DNA of 64,000 bases. Source: Limnephilus marmoratus. Its lineage: Eukaryota; Arthropoda; Insecta; Trichoptera; Limnephilidae. Position 1 is the stretch's first letter, and the number at the start of each line of letters is the position of its first letter. The translations under genes and the position numbers were made by a program. Location of the stretch: contig OU862915.1 of assembly GCA_917880885.1 (NCBI GenBank), forward strand, positions 41,562,176-41,626,175, written 5' to 3'. This document shows, one piece after another, positions 23,150 through 34,436 of the stretch. A model generated the notes under the pieces. The model made no database searches, had not been told where the DNA came from, and worked only from the letters and a program-made list of their open reading frames with translations.

Positions 23150-24638
23150 ATGCCATCGGACGTGGAATCGACTCAGGATTCGACTGGTGCTGGTCCCGAT
23201 CATGAGAAACGAAAAATTGATCGTCAATTTGCCATTAAAGCCAGAATAGAAGAACTTAGGAGTGAAATGGAGTCCTTAAGCTCAAAAAAGAAACGACCCA
23301 AGTCCAATAAGAAACTTTTTGGGGGCGAATTTGTGTCCCAAGCAGTGGAAAGTGACACCGATGAATGTTCGGATATAGATACGGTCCCCCCCCCCCGCGG
23401 CTGGCACAAGTGGACACTCTTTTACCGCGATTTCTATACCTTCTCCTAATGCCAGTTTACGTAAAAAGGCCAGGCATAGCGATTCTCCTAACGTGAACCA
23501 ATGGAAGCTAATCCCAGCAATGTCAAAATGCCACAAAATAAGATCTATTATTACTGATGGATCAAATAAGCTCAATAAAGGAGACAAGAGTTCAATTAAT
23601 GAACTTTTAGATGACTTGATGTCTGACATCACTAATCTCATGTTAGACTTAAACACAGTCACTACCAGGAGTTCAACTATTGAGGACATACTTATTTCTC
23701 AAAATCTTATATCTAAGAATATTAATAACTTGATCCAAGCACGTCCGAATACAAGTATACCTCAACCTGTCACCATAGCTGCTCCTTCATATGCGAAGAT
23801 AACTGGTTCTGCACCTAACTCCAAAACACTTGTTGTAAACGGCTTTGAGCGCCCAATTCCGCCTAAACCACTTACAGTGCTAGTCTACCCAGATAAACCG
23901 GAGGGTACTACCTCCGAGGAAACGAAAAAGAACCTGGAGTAGACTATCAACCCTCGCACGGATGGTTTTCAAGTAGTTATATTACGCAAAATAAAGGGTG
24001 CTGGCATGGCCATTCAAGCAAAAGATAAAAGGGATCTTGATAACATTAAAAAAACCGAGGCTAAACTAGCAGCTAGCGGCCTGAAAATCGTGAGCCCTCT
24101 GGGTAGACTACCAAAAATAGTTATTTATAACGTACCTCGTGGTGAACCGTCTGCAGACTCGGAGCTCTTTAAGGAGATCTATTCGACCAATCTGGAGGGT
24201 AAAACCTCTCTTTCACTGGAAGACCATCTAAGGACCATGCGCCGAGTATCGCTCTTTGGAAAGCGTGACTTGCCTATCATGAACATGGTGGTGACATGTC
24301 ACCCCAATGCCAGGCGTGTACTAATAGATAGCGGATTGTGCTTTCTTGGCTGGTCTGCCTGTCGAACGCGTGATTTCACTGGGGCTACCAGATGTTTCAA
24401 ATGCCATCAATTTGGGCATATAACCAAAACATGTAACCAAGTAAAAATCACCTGTCGTCACTGCGCCGCAGAAGGACACGACTACGAGGAATGCCCCATG
24501 AAAGCACAACCTGCTGTCTGTGCCACCTGTACGAGATTCAAGAAACCGGCTGACCACCCGACTGGCGACAGGATGTGCCCCGCTCACAAAGCCGCTATAG
24601 AGGCACAAATTAATATGACTGATTACGGCTCTAGTTAA
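23150..24638 (+). pseudogene. R1-clade ORF1 (Gag-like), two lesions
   Basis: ORF1 encodes the RNA-binding protein that packages LINE RNA. The ATG at 23150 opens a basic, E/K-rich N-terminus. An 11-C run at 23386-23396 marks a frameshift, after which the frame at 23400-23939 continues. A TAG at 23940-23942 interrupts it, and the same frame runs on to 24638. The C-terminal part has CFKCHQFGHITKTC and CRHCAAEGHDYEEC, two CX2CX4HX4C knuckles, then a third looser one starting CATC. Three knuckles in this order are typical of R1-clade ORF1. The homopolymer slip could also be an assembly error; the TAG is a point change. About 496 codons including the lesions. Confidence 0.85.
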
Positions 24639-27600
24639 TCCAATTTCTATTGGCCAGATCAACTTGCAGCGTTCCCGGATGGCCACTTTGGAGGTGCTGC
24701 GAGTCATGTCTGACCGCAATATTGACATCATGCTCATACAGGAACAGTACACTTGGCAAGGTAAAACTCCAATTAATTTTCCGGGGACAGTACTCGAAGT
24801 TGGCCGATCTCCGAGGGCGGGTGTCCTGTTCAACACCTCATTGATCAGTCCCCTCCTTTTGGACGGTTATTCCGACGAGTACCAAACCTGTGTATGTATT
24901 AGATTTGGTGATACTGAAATCTTTTTGATCTCAGTCTATTTTAAGTTTGGGAACCCGGTTGGACCCCACATCCTGAGTTTGACGCGCGCACTCAATGCGC
25001 TGAAAGGTCGTAACATTGTTATCGGAGGTGACTTTAATGCTCGCTCACCACTATGGTTTGACACTAACGACTGTAGGACGGAACGTTCAGACGCCGTGGA
25101 AGACCTGATTGCTGCGCAAGGTCTTAGCATAATTAATGAACAGAGTTCTCTTTTTACTTTTTCAAACATACATGGTGAGAGTAACATTGACTTAACTCTT
25201 TGCTCTGGGTCAGTTGCAACCAGGATTTCAAGGTGGACAGTCCATGAGTGCGAAATTATTTCGGATCATAGACTAATTACATTTACGGTTGGTGTTAAAA
25301 AAACTGAGATTCCAAGATCCTCCTGGTATTTCAACACCACTAGGGCGAATTGGGATAACTTTGGGATAGCGCTACGAGATTCTTTAAGGGATTTTTACCA
25401 TGTAGCCGCTACTGATCCGGATAATTTGGGAAACTTTTTTAATAAGGCGGTTGTATCTGCTGCCAACTCGTCCTTGGGCAGAACAAACCCAAATATGAGT
25501 ATTCGGACGCCGTGGTGGTCACCTGAGCTGACTTCGCTAAAGGGGGCTTACAAGAGAGCCTACAGGGCGATGGGATCGGCTAGGAGTGGCGGTCGTACGG
25601 AGGAGGAAACAGCCGCTCTCCTGGGTGACCTAAGATCTGCCAGGTCGGCTTTTAAGCGGGCCGTTCTTCAAGCGAAACGAGCTGCCTGGCGTAATTGGGT
25701 CCAAGAAGTGGGTAACGCCAACCCGTGGAATATCCACAGCGCAATTAAGAAATCCGGTAAAGGATCTGATCGGTTTTTGTCAACTGTAATTGGGAATATT
25801 GATGGTAGGAACGCTGAGACGGTAGACGTGGCCTCTGCCCTCGAGACACTTCTGGGCGAGTTAGTTCCTGTAGATTCAATAATTGGGGAAAGTGACCACC
25901 ATACCCAGATTAGAAATCTGGCACGGCTGCCTCCTAGTAACCTCGCCCAAGAGGATAATATGTATAAAGTCACTAAGGCAGAAATTGAAGTTATAATTAA
26001 GGGTTTGGGTCCTAAGAAGGCACCAGGGCATGATAGGCTCAACGGCGTAATTGCAAGCAAGTCTGGGTCCACGCCAAAGAGGAACTCCTCCAGGTGATGG
26101 ATACATGCATGAGAAGAGGAGTTTTTCCCTCAGAATGGAAGCGTGGCGTGCTCCGGATTATACCCAAGGGTAATGATAAACCACTATCAGATATCAAAGC
26201 ATATAGACCTATCACCTTACTCCCAGTTCTAGGTAAAATTCTGGAGAATATCATCAAGGAACGTCTACGGAGAAAGCTCTCACCGGCCAGCGAATTGCAG
26301 TTTGGTTTCGTCCCTGGGAAATCCACGGTGCACGCCCTGTCGTATGTGCTTAACTGGGTGAAGGTTTGTCCAAATAAGTATGTTGTGGCAATTTTCCTTG
26401 ACATAACTGGAGCCTTCGATCATGCGTGGTGGGCAATGATACGTATGAAGGTGAAAAACAGGCAGTGCTCCAAACTTTTATTTAAGATCATTGATGACTA
26501 TCTGGCTGATAGAACTATAACTATCTCATTTGGTGACTATTGCATCGAACGGGAAACTGATATGGGATGTCCACAGGGCTCCATTCTTGGACCTGACCTG
26601 TGGAATATTGCCTTTGACGACTCCTCCAGGTTAACCTTGCCTGAAGTATGTATCGCTGTCGACTACGCTGATGACAAAATGTATCTGGTCTCTGGGGACA
26701 GTAGAAAGGAAGTTGAAAAGAAAGGCAGTGATGGTTTGCAGATGTTACTGGATTGGGGAACAAGAAACCAGATGACCTTTGCTCCCCATAAGACCAAGGG
26801 CCTCCTGATGAAGGGTTATCTCAGCAGAGACAGAAATCCAACGATCAAAATGGGAGAGTCCAATATCCGTTTCTTTGATAATGTTAAATATTTAGGTGTC
26901 ACACTTGATCGATCGTCCTCTTTTTTGGCTCACGTCAAGGATGTATCCAGCAGGGCTCAGGCTCTCTTTTTGAAGTTAAGGAGACTCTCCACAGCTGAGT
27001 GGGGATTGCGTAATCCGGCATTGCGTATGCTTTATAGGTGCGTTTATGTGGCGCAAGTTTCATATGCTGCATCTGTTTGGGAACACCGCCTGGATAATTC
27101 GCTTATACTCTTGGCTTTGAAAAGAGGCCAACGTACCCCTCTCTTGGCACTATCTGGTGCGTATAGAACCGTTGCTTCGGACGCTTTGCCTGTTTTGGCA
27201 GGTATATTACCAATCGATCTTGAAATTAGGGAAGTGATTACTAAGCAAAAGCTCACTAGAGGAATCCCGGCAACTCATCTTGGTGTTATCCTAACTCCTG
27301 GTGGTTCGGGGACTCTCCCTGGTCTGCTTCGTGAAATGAGGGAACTATCACTTCAAGAGTGGCAGCTGCGTTGGAATATGTCGAATTTGGGGAGATGGAC
27401 TTTCTCCTTCTTCCCATCAGTTAAATTCAGAATGGAAGGGGCCTTTTTATTAATGGACCATTATGTGACCCAACTTTTGTCTGGTCATGGGGAATTCAGG
27501 GGGAGACTTCATTCTCTCTCCCTATCCCCTCATCCCAACTGTGCGTGCGGTTGCACCAACCAGTCGGCCGAGCACATTCTGTGGCATTGTGAGATTATGA

Positions 27601-27755
27601 TGGATGCTAGAGAGGAAATGCTTGATGGTTTGGACGTTCCTATTAGACCAGTATGGAATACTGATCTAGTATCGAATAAGGTGAACTTCGAGTGCTTGCG
27701 TAAATTTGCAAAAATTTGGGTTGAAAGATGGCCTGCTCTTAGAGTTGCTGACTAG
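24619..27755 (+). pseudogene. R1-clade ORF2 endonuclease-reverse transcriptase, one frameshift
   Basis: ORF2 nicks target DNA and copies the element RNA there. Its open frame begins after a TGA at 24616-24618, overlapping the ORF1 end by 20 bases. The first ATG is at 24679, but homologous text (GQINLQRS) starts upstream, so translation may start by coupling to ORF1. The endonuclease shows QEQYTW, GDFNA (25026-25040), NIDLTL and SDHR. One frameshift lies at about 26045-26060. RT then has FLDITGAFDHAWW, GCPQGS and YADD (26664-26675). A C-terminal CACGC...H...HC motif is near 27540-27590. Length is about 1,045 codons, normal for the clade. All catalytic motifs survive. Confidence 0.9.
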
Positions 27756-28168
27756 CTGAATTTAGGTCACCAGGTGTACTTGTTCCTGTAATTTCCACGG
27801 ACTACGATCTGATCTTTCTCTACACTATTGCTTGGATGTACATATTTCTTCTACCTTTTTTTTGTGTTAATTATGTTATTTGTTATATTATTTCGTTATT
27901 GTACTATATTGTTATACTGTGATATTGTTATTTTGTTTCTTTTGTTATTTTGAATTTGTTTTGCTGAATTTAGGTCACCAGGTATACTTGTTCCTGTAAT
28001 TTCACGGACTACGATCTAATCTTTCTCTTACACTATTGCTTGGATATACATATTTATTCTAACTTTATTTGTGTTAATTATGTTATTTGTTATTTTATAT
28101 TGTTATTGTACTATATTGTCGTACTGTAATATTGTTATTTTGTTTCATTTATTATATTGTTACTTTTT
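27755..28168 (+). repeat. Tandem duplication of R1 3' UTR, ~205-bp unit x2
   Basis: GCTGAATTTAGGTCACCAGG starts at 27755 and again at 27963, and the units match along their length with scattered changes. Unit 1 overlaps the last codons of ORF2, so the duplication breakpoint sits at the ORF end. Confidence 0.85.
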
Positions 28169-28878
28169 TATTTTATTTGGAGGTTGGATAGAAACTCCTT
28201 TGTTTATTTTGTAATGTCTTTTTCCCCATCAAAGGGGTTGGACTTTGGGCCTTGTCCCTATTAACTAACATATAGGTCTACCTTTTTGTGATGTACTATT
28301 GTTATCTCCTTCTTCTGCCTGCGCCACCCCCCCCTGACATGATAAGGTTGGCGGAAAGATTGAGTGGCATCTAGAGGTTTGTCCGTCCCTCCTCCAACTT
28401 CCCGACGCTTTTCTCTCTAGGGTCTTTCAATTGTAGTCCAATTACTTCTTCTAAGCACAACCGGCTAGCTGGCTAAAGGACGACTCCACTAGGTCCGTGA
28501 CGTTGGACTAATAACCTTATACATTATCTGGGGGACTGCCGGGCAAACGACGATCATGACGGTTATCCTCTATTTTTTTACCTTTTTCAAATGTTATATG
28601 TTTTATTTACTACACTTTTTATTCTTTTTTTCTCTTCACACGCAGATGCCTGCAGTCTCAGATTGTGTGGTCTCCCGCTGTTTATTTTTCATATATATTC
28701 TGTTTTTTTTCTCTATATTATATTTTCATGTTTACTAACACCAGAAGTATTAGTTTTTCTTTTTGACTATTACAGCTTAGACTGTTGGCGATCCTACATT
28801 TCCGCCACCTAACAAAGTCTGTAGGGACATTGAAGGTCTAGATTCGTTTTAATAAATGTAGAGTCGTTCAAAAAAAAA
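28169..28878 (+). other. R1 3' UTR remainder
   Basis: No open frame of interest. The text includes a C-run at 28327-28334 and ends in an A-run. The short frames at 28556-28812 are T-rich chance frames. Confidence 0.5.
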
Positions 28879-28994
28879 ATTAGATTCTTGCGAGAGCTCC
28901 GAAGGGGCGACCATAAGTCGCCTATACCGGGGCGGGACAGTGGTGGGTACTTCAATGTATGAAAAGGAGAAGAATGGTATTTGATGCACAAATG

Positions 28995-29066
28995 ATGAAT
29001 ATTTAAATACACTTTTGTAAGAACTAATGGTGAATATTTAAATACACTTTTGTTCAGAACTAATGG
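28995..29066. repeat. Short tandem duplication, ~34-bp unit
   Basis: Two copies of TGAATATTTAAATACACTTT with the following GAACTAATGG lie end to end, differing by two bases. Confidence 0.7.
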
Positions 29067-29101
29067 TAAGATTATCGTTCATCAGGGTAAGTCGGATGGA
29101 T

Positions 29102-29236
29102 TTTTTTACGTGAAAGCCGCACTGTTCCCGTCTGGAGCCAACGAGATTATGGCATCCCCAATTGGGATAAGTTGTGAGGCTGGAGGTAGTGGAGAGGGGA
29201 AGATTGAGAAGAAGTGGGGAAGTCCCTGACGATTCA
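29102..29236 (-). mobile_element. SINE-B tail fragment
   Basis: Reverse strand carries the CAGCCTCACAA ... CCCCAATTGGGGATGCCAT ... CTCCAGACGGGAAC sequence shared with 40064-40343, ending in an A-run (T-run at 29102-29108 on plus). No head. Confidence 0.7.
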
Positions 29237-29237
29237 G

Positions 29238-29320
29238 ATTTTTTTTTAGCCACAGCTCCACACAGGAGACCACGAGGAAAACAATTTACCTCGGGCCTTA
29301 CGTCATCTTAAATCCGCCTT
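29238..29320 (-). mobile_element. SINE-A / LINE-A tail fragment
   Basis: Reverse strand carries the shared tail (CCTCGTGGTCTCCTGTGTGG, then A-run at plus 29241-29249). It abuts the SINE-B tail in the same orientation. Confidence 0.65.
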
Positions 29321-29935
29321 TTTATTTCGAGACTGATGAGAATTTGCTAACATTATCTTCAAAATAAGAAGGTCACTGTCAGATTAAGAGGGTATTACCA
29401 GAGAAAACCAGAAATACGCCATTTTCAAATCAGATTTTAGACGTATTGTCTCTTTTCCACAAAACATTATAAATGGATTTCGAAAAATTGTTCTTTTATC
29501 TAGCATGGTCATGTATTAAATTTTGAGAAAAAATATTTATTTTTAGTATAATAAGGTTATACCATAGGTCGTTGGCAGATTTGTTAAATTTTCAAAAAAG
29601 ATTTTGTATTATACGACAGCCATTTCAAATCATATATAATCATGCAGTAAAGTAAATCAATGCATTATCTAGTTATCGCAGAATTTTAATTTTAGTTTAA
29701 ATAAAATCATAAAAAATATATATACGTACCTACATGTGTTTCTTGACGAAAATTGGTCCGTTTGTGTATTTATTTGCGAACTTACAAACTAATATATTTC
29801 AAAAAATTTTAACATTCTTTTATACCTTAGACATTGTTGAAAAATGATAATACTTATAATAAAAAAAATAATTACAAAAAGTACATTATTTTAATAAAAA
29901 ACGCGCTTGAGAAGTTAGATTTCGAAAAACGCTGT
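29321..29935. other. Unassigned A/T-rich sequence
   Basis: No supported feature. Confidence 0.5.
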
Positions 29936-30340
29936 GGATATTTATTTATTTATTATTTAAACGCCGGTACATAGGGCTATTACATATTTAATACAAGTGT
30001 ATCGAACATTTACAAACATTATACATACGATGCATATTAGTACAACAAATATTTATCATTTTACAAACATATCAGTTACATAAATAACTAATTATTTTTG
30101 CTTTGATGCAAGACGGTGAGGTATTGAAAATATCGAAAAGGTCTGTATACGTATTGGCAGTTCGGTAAAAACGCACTAGCGGTGAATGATAGGAATAGTT
30201 AGTGCTATGATTGTCACTGTGGAAAAAAAAGGTGGTGGAGTCGAGTTGATTTAACAGGGACACGAATATTTATAACATATAATTTTATCAGAATTCATTA
30301 AGAGGAATATAAACGCTAGAAATATATTTCGAATCTCATG
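29936..30340 (-). pseudogene. LINE C-terminus and 3' end
   Basis: The minus-strand frame 30263-30072 contains YSYHSPLVRFYRTAN and DIFNTSPSCIKAKI, which match the ORF2 end of Jockey/CR1-type LINEs (SPLVR ... DIF...FK). The 3' UTR holds the phrase AGCCCTATGTACCGGCG and ends in (AAAT)n at plus 29940-29955. 5' truncated. It is the same general group as the relic at 48052-48440. Confidence 0.65.
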
Positions 30341-31711
30341 CCTGCAAAATTTTAAAATCGAGCGTCTTTTTCCACGAGGCTAGTAAGCGAAAAAGTGGTT
30401 TTTATTTATTTTATGTATAATTTTATAAGAACGAAAAAAAGTTAGAACATGGAAAACCTTAAAAATAGTCTTAGCCCTGAAGGGGTATTTTTTAAAAATT
30501 GTTTCTTGTATTACATCATAGTTAATTCATGAAAAAATATTTTTTTGATGGTTTACGCTTATATTTTTTGTTACGTAAATAATAATTTTTCTTCGTAATT
30601 CCAATACAAAGAAAAGCTAGTAAAAGCTTTGATTCATCCGTAGCATATTTTTTAATGTTTATACTGTACACCGATTCGTCGTAAAGATTAATCAAAATAG
30701 TATCTAAATAGGATTTTACGTATATATTCATCTTAATGATCATACTTTAATTCTGTTCTTGTGAAACGAGACGAAAGGGTTTAATGCATGTATTTTTTTT
30801 GTATCCATTACTTGAACCGATTTTTAGTAAATATTTTTCTAAAGCCATTTAAAACAATGTTTTGATTCTGAATGGTGGTCTGTCACCAAGGCGTTACTGA
30901 GAGTTTCATCTAATTTGCGAAAACGGAAATAAATATCTTCGATCCGTTTTTTTTTCAAAGAAAAAATTCTGAATAAAGAATATTGTGTCATGCCATGGTG
31001 TATTACAATAAAATTCGATAACGTAAGATAAAAATAGTGATGGAATACAAAATAATCCCAGAAAAATTTAAAAAATCGAAAATGCATCAAAAAAGTCACG
31101 GCGACCAAAATTTCATTTACATTTTTTATTCACAATTATATCAGAAATCACCGACAAAAGTATGTCCCTAATACCCTAAATAAACACATTTTTTGTTGTT
31201 TTTTTTTCGTTAAAATAAAAAAAACGAAACGAAGAATCACAAAAAACTATATTCTATCATCGTGTAATGCCACAGAGTTGTTAAACAGATGTATTTTAAT
31301 AAATCGCCGTCGTATTTCTGCAATTTATGGAACAAAACATATTTCAAGGGAATTTTTTTTGGAGAACTGTTTTCTATGCGAATGGTTGGGAAGGAGTGTG
31401 ATTGCACGTCTGTCTTATGGCTGTTTTACGACTTTAACGAAAATGAAAATTTGAATAAAAGGATTTCCGGTTGTCGCTCTCCTTCTTTATGTATTACGTT
31501 CATTCCATCTACCACGCGACAAGTTAAAACCATCCCAAACGAAATGAACATAAGTTCTGATGGGTTAAGAGACAGAATTGCTTAAAACGGAGGGCTGACT
31601 AAAATATTTAATATTAAAGGGATCTTTGGAGAATCATTAGGATTTAGTAACTCTGTCAGAATGATCATTACTTATTTACTTATGTAGTCATTTTTTTCAG
31701 TTATATTGTTT
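30341..31711. other. Unassigned A/T-rich sequence
   Basis: Several short open frames (for example 30522-30743 and 30839-31108 minus, 31289-31585 plus) show no family resemblance and are K/F/I-rich as expected of A/T-rich noncoding DNA. Confidence 0.45.
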
Positions 31712-31880
31712 TATTTGAAATACCACCAATCAGAATTGAAATCTTACTTGAAATAGCTTTAGCCGTGTTTAGTTTAGTGAATAGATCTGCACAGCAGGGA
31801 TTTTCCAACCGTCCTTTCCTCCCTTTCCCCTTTCTCTTACAAGGTACCTCAATTGGGCATGCTTTTATTGACTGACACTG
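31712..31880 (+). mobile_element. SINE-B body fragment
   Basis: It shares ACCACCAATCAGAATTGAAA, then TAGCTTTAGCCGTGTTTAG and the CCTTTCCTCC tract, with 40100-40250. The tail is diverged after 31860. Confidence 0.6.
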
Positions 31881-31927
31881 ACTCCTGACGAAGAAGTTGA
31901 GGCTCTGCAGCATTCAATTACTTTTGT

Positions 31928-32283
31928 CAGATTTTTTTTACTTTAGCTTCACGTAGGAGGGAGAAAAAAATCCCTTAAGGCTTATGTTATCTTGTGTGAA
32001 GAGTCTATTTGAGGATAGGAAGGAGAGGAAGTTCTGGGAAAAAAAGGTGTGAGGGGTGGGTAGGAATCTGGTGTCAAAATGTCCAGGAGTGAAGGATGTA
32101 ATAATCCATCCCTCTCAATGCGGTGCAAGAAAGTCCGGCTGGAGTGGTCGTGGATTCTAGAGTACATGAACCCGGGAACCCCTGCTAAGACACCAAACGT
32201 AGTAAACCACTCAGGCTAACCTGTGGCAGGGGTGTAGGTTAACCAATAAATGGTTCCCGGGTCGGCGGTACCCTAACCACATT
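31928..32283 (-). mobile_element. SINE-A copy
   Basis: Reverse strand has the family order: GGTACCG/GGAACC head, GGTTAACCAACACC-like block, GTTTACTACGTTTGGTG, body with ACTGACACC-like text, then the tail ending at plus 31928 in a T-run. Diverged but full length. Confidence 0.65.
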
Positions 32284-32699
32284 CCGAATTAAGAATGATT
32301 GTCATTAGTATGATCACCTAAACGAAAAATATATCTATTTTCGGGAAGTGAGAATTATATTATTCTTTGCCCAAAATCAACCTAAGTATTTATTTGGTAA
32401 ACCACATAAGTTGGCAGACAGCAAGTAAGCGATGGATTGGGCAGTGAAATGGTCTTATGATATAATTTATGTTTTAAATTGTGACTCAAAAATGTCGAAA
32501 TAAAATACATTACAGTGGACTTTAATGTGTGATGTGAGATTATCGAAATTGTATAATTCATTTCCAAAGATGACTACGCCAAGAACCAACCAACGTGGAA
32601 TTTATAAAAACTTGTTTGCATCAATATCCTCTACTTATTACTTCCGGATCACACTGAATTCAGTGGTTTAATGGCTCCCTCATTTCAGGAATCGTAAAT
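32284..32699. other. Unassigned sequence
   Basis: No supported feature. Confidence 0.5.
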
Positions 32700-32760
32700 C
32701 AGCGAACGGCAACCGGCGGCCCGCGGGTCAGATCTGGCCCGCGAAGTGCTCCCATCTGAC
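32700..32760 (+). mobile_element. hAT-like terminal sequence
   Basis: CAGCGAACGGCAACCGGCGG followed by CCCGCGGGTCAGATCTGG resembles the common hAT end CAGGGGTGGGCAACC-x-GCGGCCCGCG. I do not find the opposite end with a matching 8-bp repeat, so this is an orphan end. Confidence 0.45.
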
Positions 32761-33089
32761 CCGCAGGGCTAGAAGGAAGAATCTCTGAACGGATGATTAT
32801 TCCTTCCCACCATACTAGACAACAATCAAACCAGCACCGCCCGAGTAGGAATCAATATCTACCACTCTACCAACCGGTCAGTGGTAATATTTCTAAACAT
32901 GTGATTTACGCTCAAAATTTTTTGCCGCCTGCGGTGCGTTTATATTCTTAATTTTTTTTATGTAGAGGGCATTGAAGAAAAACACACTTCAGATAAGGTT
33001 AGGAACCTCTTCGCTATACGATACTGTTGGCACGACTTAAAGCACGATGACGACGGGCGATCAGATGGGTAATGGAGGTTATCCAATTG
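32761..33089. other. Unassigned sequence
   Basis: May be the inside of the hAT-like unit that starts at 32700. No coding signal. Confidence 0.35.
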
Positions 33090-33422
33090 CAATTTGGGAG
33101 GCGGGAATGGGTACCGCTGCCCCGGGAACCTTTATTGGATAACCAACACATCTGCCATAGGTCACCCCAAGTGGTTCGCTACGTTTGGTGATTTAGCAGG
33201 GGGGCCCGGATTAATGGGATGAGGTTTGTCTACGTCTGATGACCAGGACACACTGAACCCCAGATTCCTACCCACCCCTTAAACCCTTTTCCTTCCCATA
33301 ACTTTCCTCTCCTTCCTTTCCCTAAAAAAGACCCTCCACACAGCATCCCCAAAGATGACATAGGCCCTCAGGGAGGTTGTTTTCCTCGGGGCCTCCTGTG
33401 TGGAGCTCATGTAAAAAAAAAA
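33090..33422 (+). mobile_element. SINE-A, full-length reference copy
   Basis: Starts CAATTTGGGAGGCGGG and ends GTGTGGAGCTCATGT plus A10. It is the best-preserved copy with 38451-38783 and 44878-45202. The last ~110 bases match the LINE-A end seen at 3840-3935 and 47165-47262. No clear tRNA A and B boxes are visible in its head, so the origin of the head is open. Confidence 0.8.
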
Positions 33423-34436
33423 TCCAACGCTTACCCGCCCTGGTTCAAGTAACAGATGGATACTTCTTTAAGACTCTCGCAAGATTCTTAATTTTTTTGT
33501 TAAATGAAGCTACATTTATTTATTTTGAACGAATCTAAACCTCGTTGTTAGAAAGCAGTTTCCAAGTGCTTAACAGGGAAAAAAACGTAATACAGCAAAT
33601 CAAGTTAGTAATACAAGCAAAAAGAATAGTTAAAGCAAAATAAAACTCGTTCAAGAAGCTCACGAGGCAGCATTACGTCATGTGAAAAACACTGTAAGCC
33701 CCTGTATAAATAGATAGAGAACCTACGATAAACAATTAAGTTAAAATTTTTTGGCAAGTACCAAACATTTTATTGCATTCAGCCTGATATAAACCACACT
33801 CAGCATCCGTGTCCCTTAGCCAACGACCCAGTGAAGCCTCAAATAAAATTTGTTGAATAATAGAGGTAAAATACCTAAAGGCGTAAAGAAAAAAAATCAG
33901 CGTTGAGTGGTCGGAGGCGGGACAAAGGGAAGTAAAGACCGTTTAAGCAAGCTTCAAGCCTTCACATGTTATTGGAGGTAGCGCAAATAAAATTTGAGAT
34001 AGATCTGCAAGAAAAATATATGTAACTTAAGTTGAAGGAGGGACGTGGTGCAGCACACCCACATATTATGGGAATAAATAAAAAATAAAATGAAAAGTTG
34101 GAGTTCAGTTCGTCCAATAAACAATGAAAAACGGTTAAAAATAAACAAATCAAAATGAACATGACATAAATACAAAGGTTAGATTATTATCATTAACAAA
34201 ACAATTCGCAACGCAAATCTGTACATTTGGAAAACATAGTTACCAAAATAAAAATAAATAAAATAATTTATAATATACAATAAACACAATAGATTGAAAT
34301 ATACAATAAATACAAACTATTGTATGTTAACTTAAACATAATAAATACTTAAAACATAATAAATAATCTAAGCAATAAAAGTAAATAACTCATAAATAGA
34401 GAATCCGAGGGTTCAGAAGCAAAATACACCTGTTAT
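33423..34436 (-). other. A/T-rich sequence, probable R1-family 3' UTR
   Basis: It lies directly downstream, on the minus strand, of the ORF2 end at 34437, so some of it should be the 3' UTR of that copy. The end is not identifiable. Short ATAAATA/ACAATAA repeats occur at 34250-34380. Confidence 0.35.

Larger units (their letters stand above)
23032..28878 (+). mobile_element. R1-clade non-LTR retrotransposon, nearly full length
   Basis: A short 5' UTR leads into ORF1 (three zinc knuckles) and ORF2 (apurinic-like endonuclease, RT, C-terminal zinc motif). A 1.1-kb 3' UTR starts with a 205-bp tandem duplication and ends in an A-run at 28868-28878. R1-clade features are the motif order, the text FLDITGAFDHAWW, GCPQGSILGP and the endonuclease block GDFNARSPLW. 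Only three lesions separate it from open frames: a frameshift in ORF1, a TAG in ORF1 and a frameshift in ORF2. It is not in 28S rDNA, the R1 target, so it belongs to another lineage of the clade or inserted off target. The 5' start is approximate. Confidence 0.85.
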
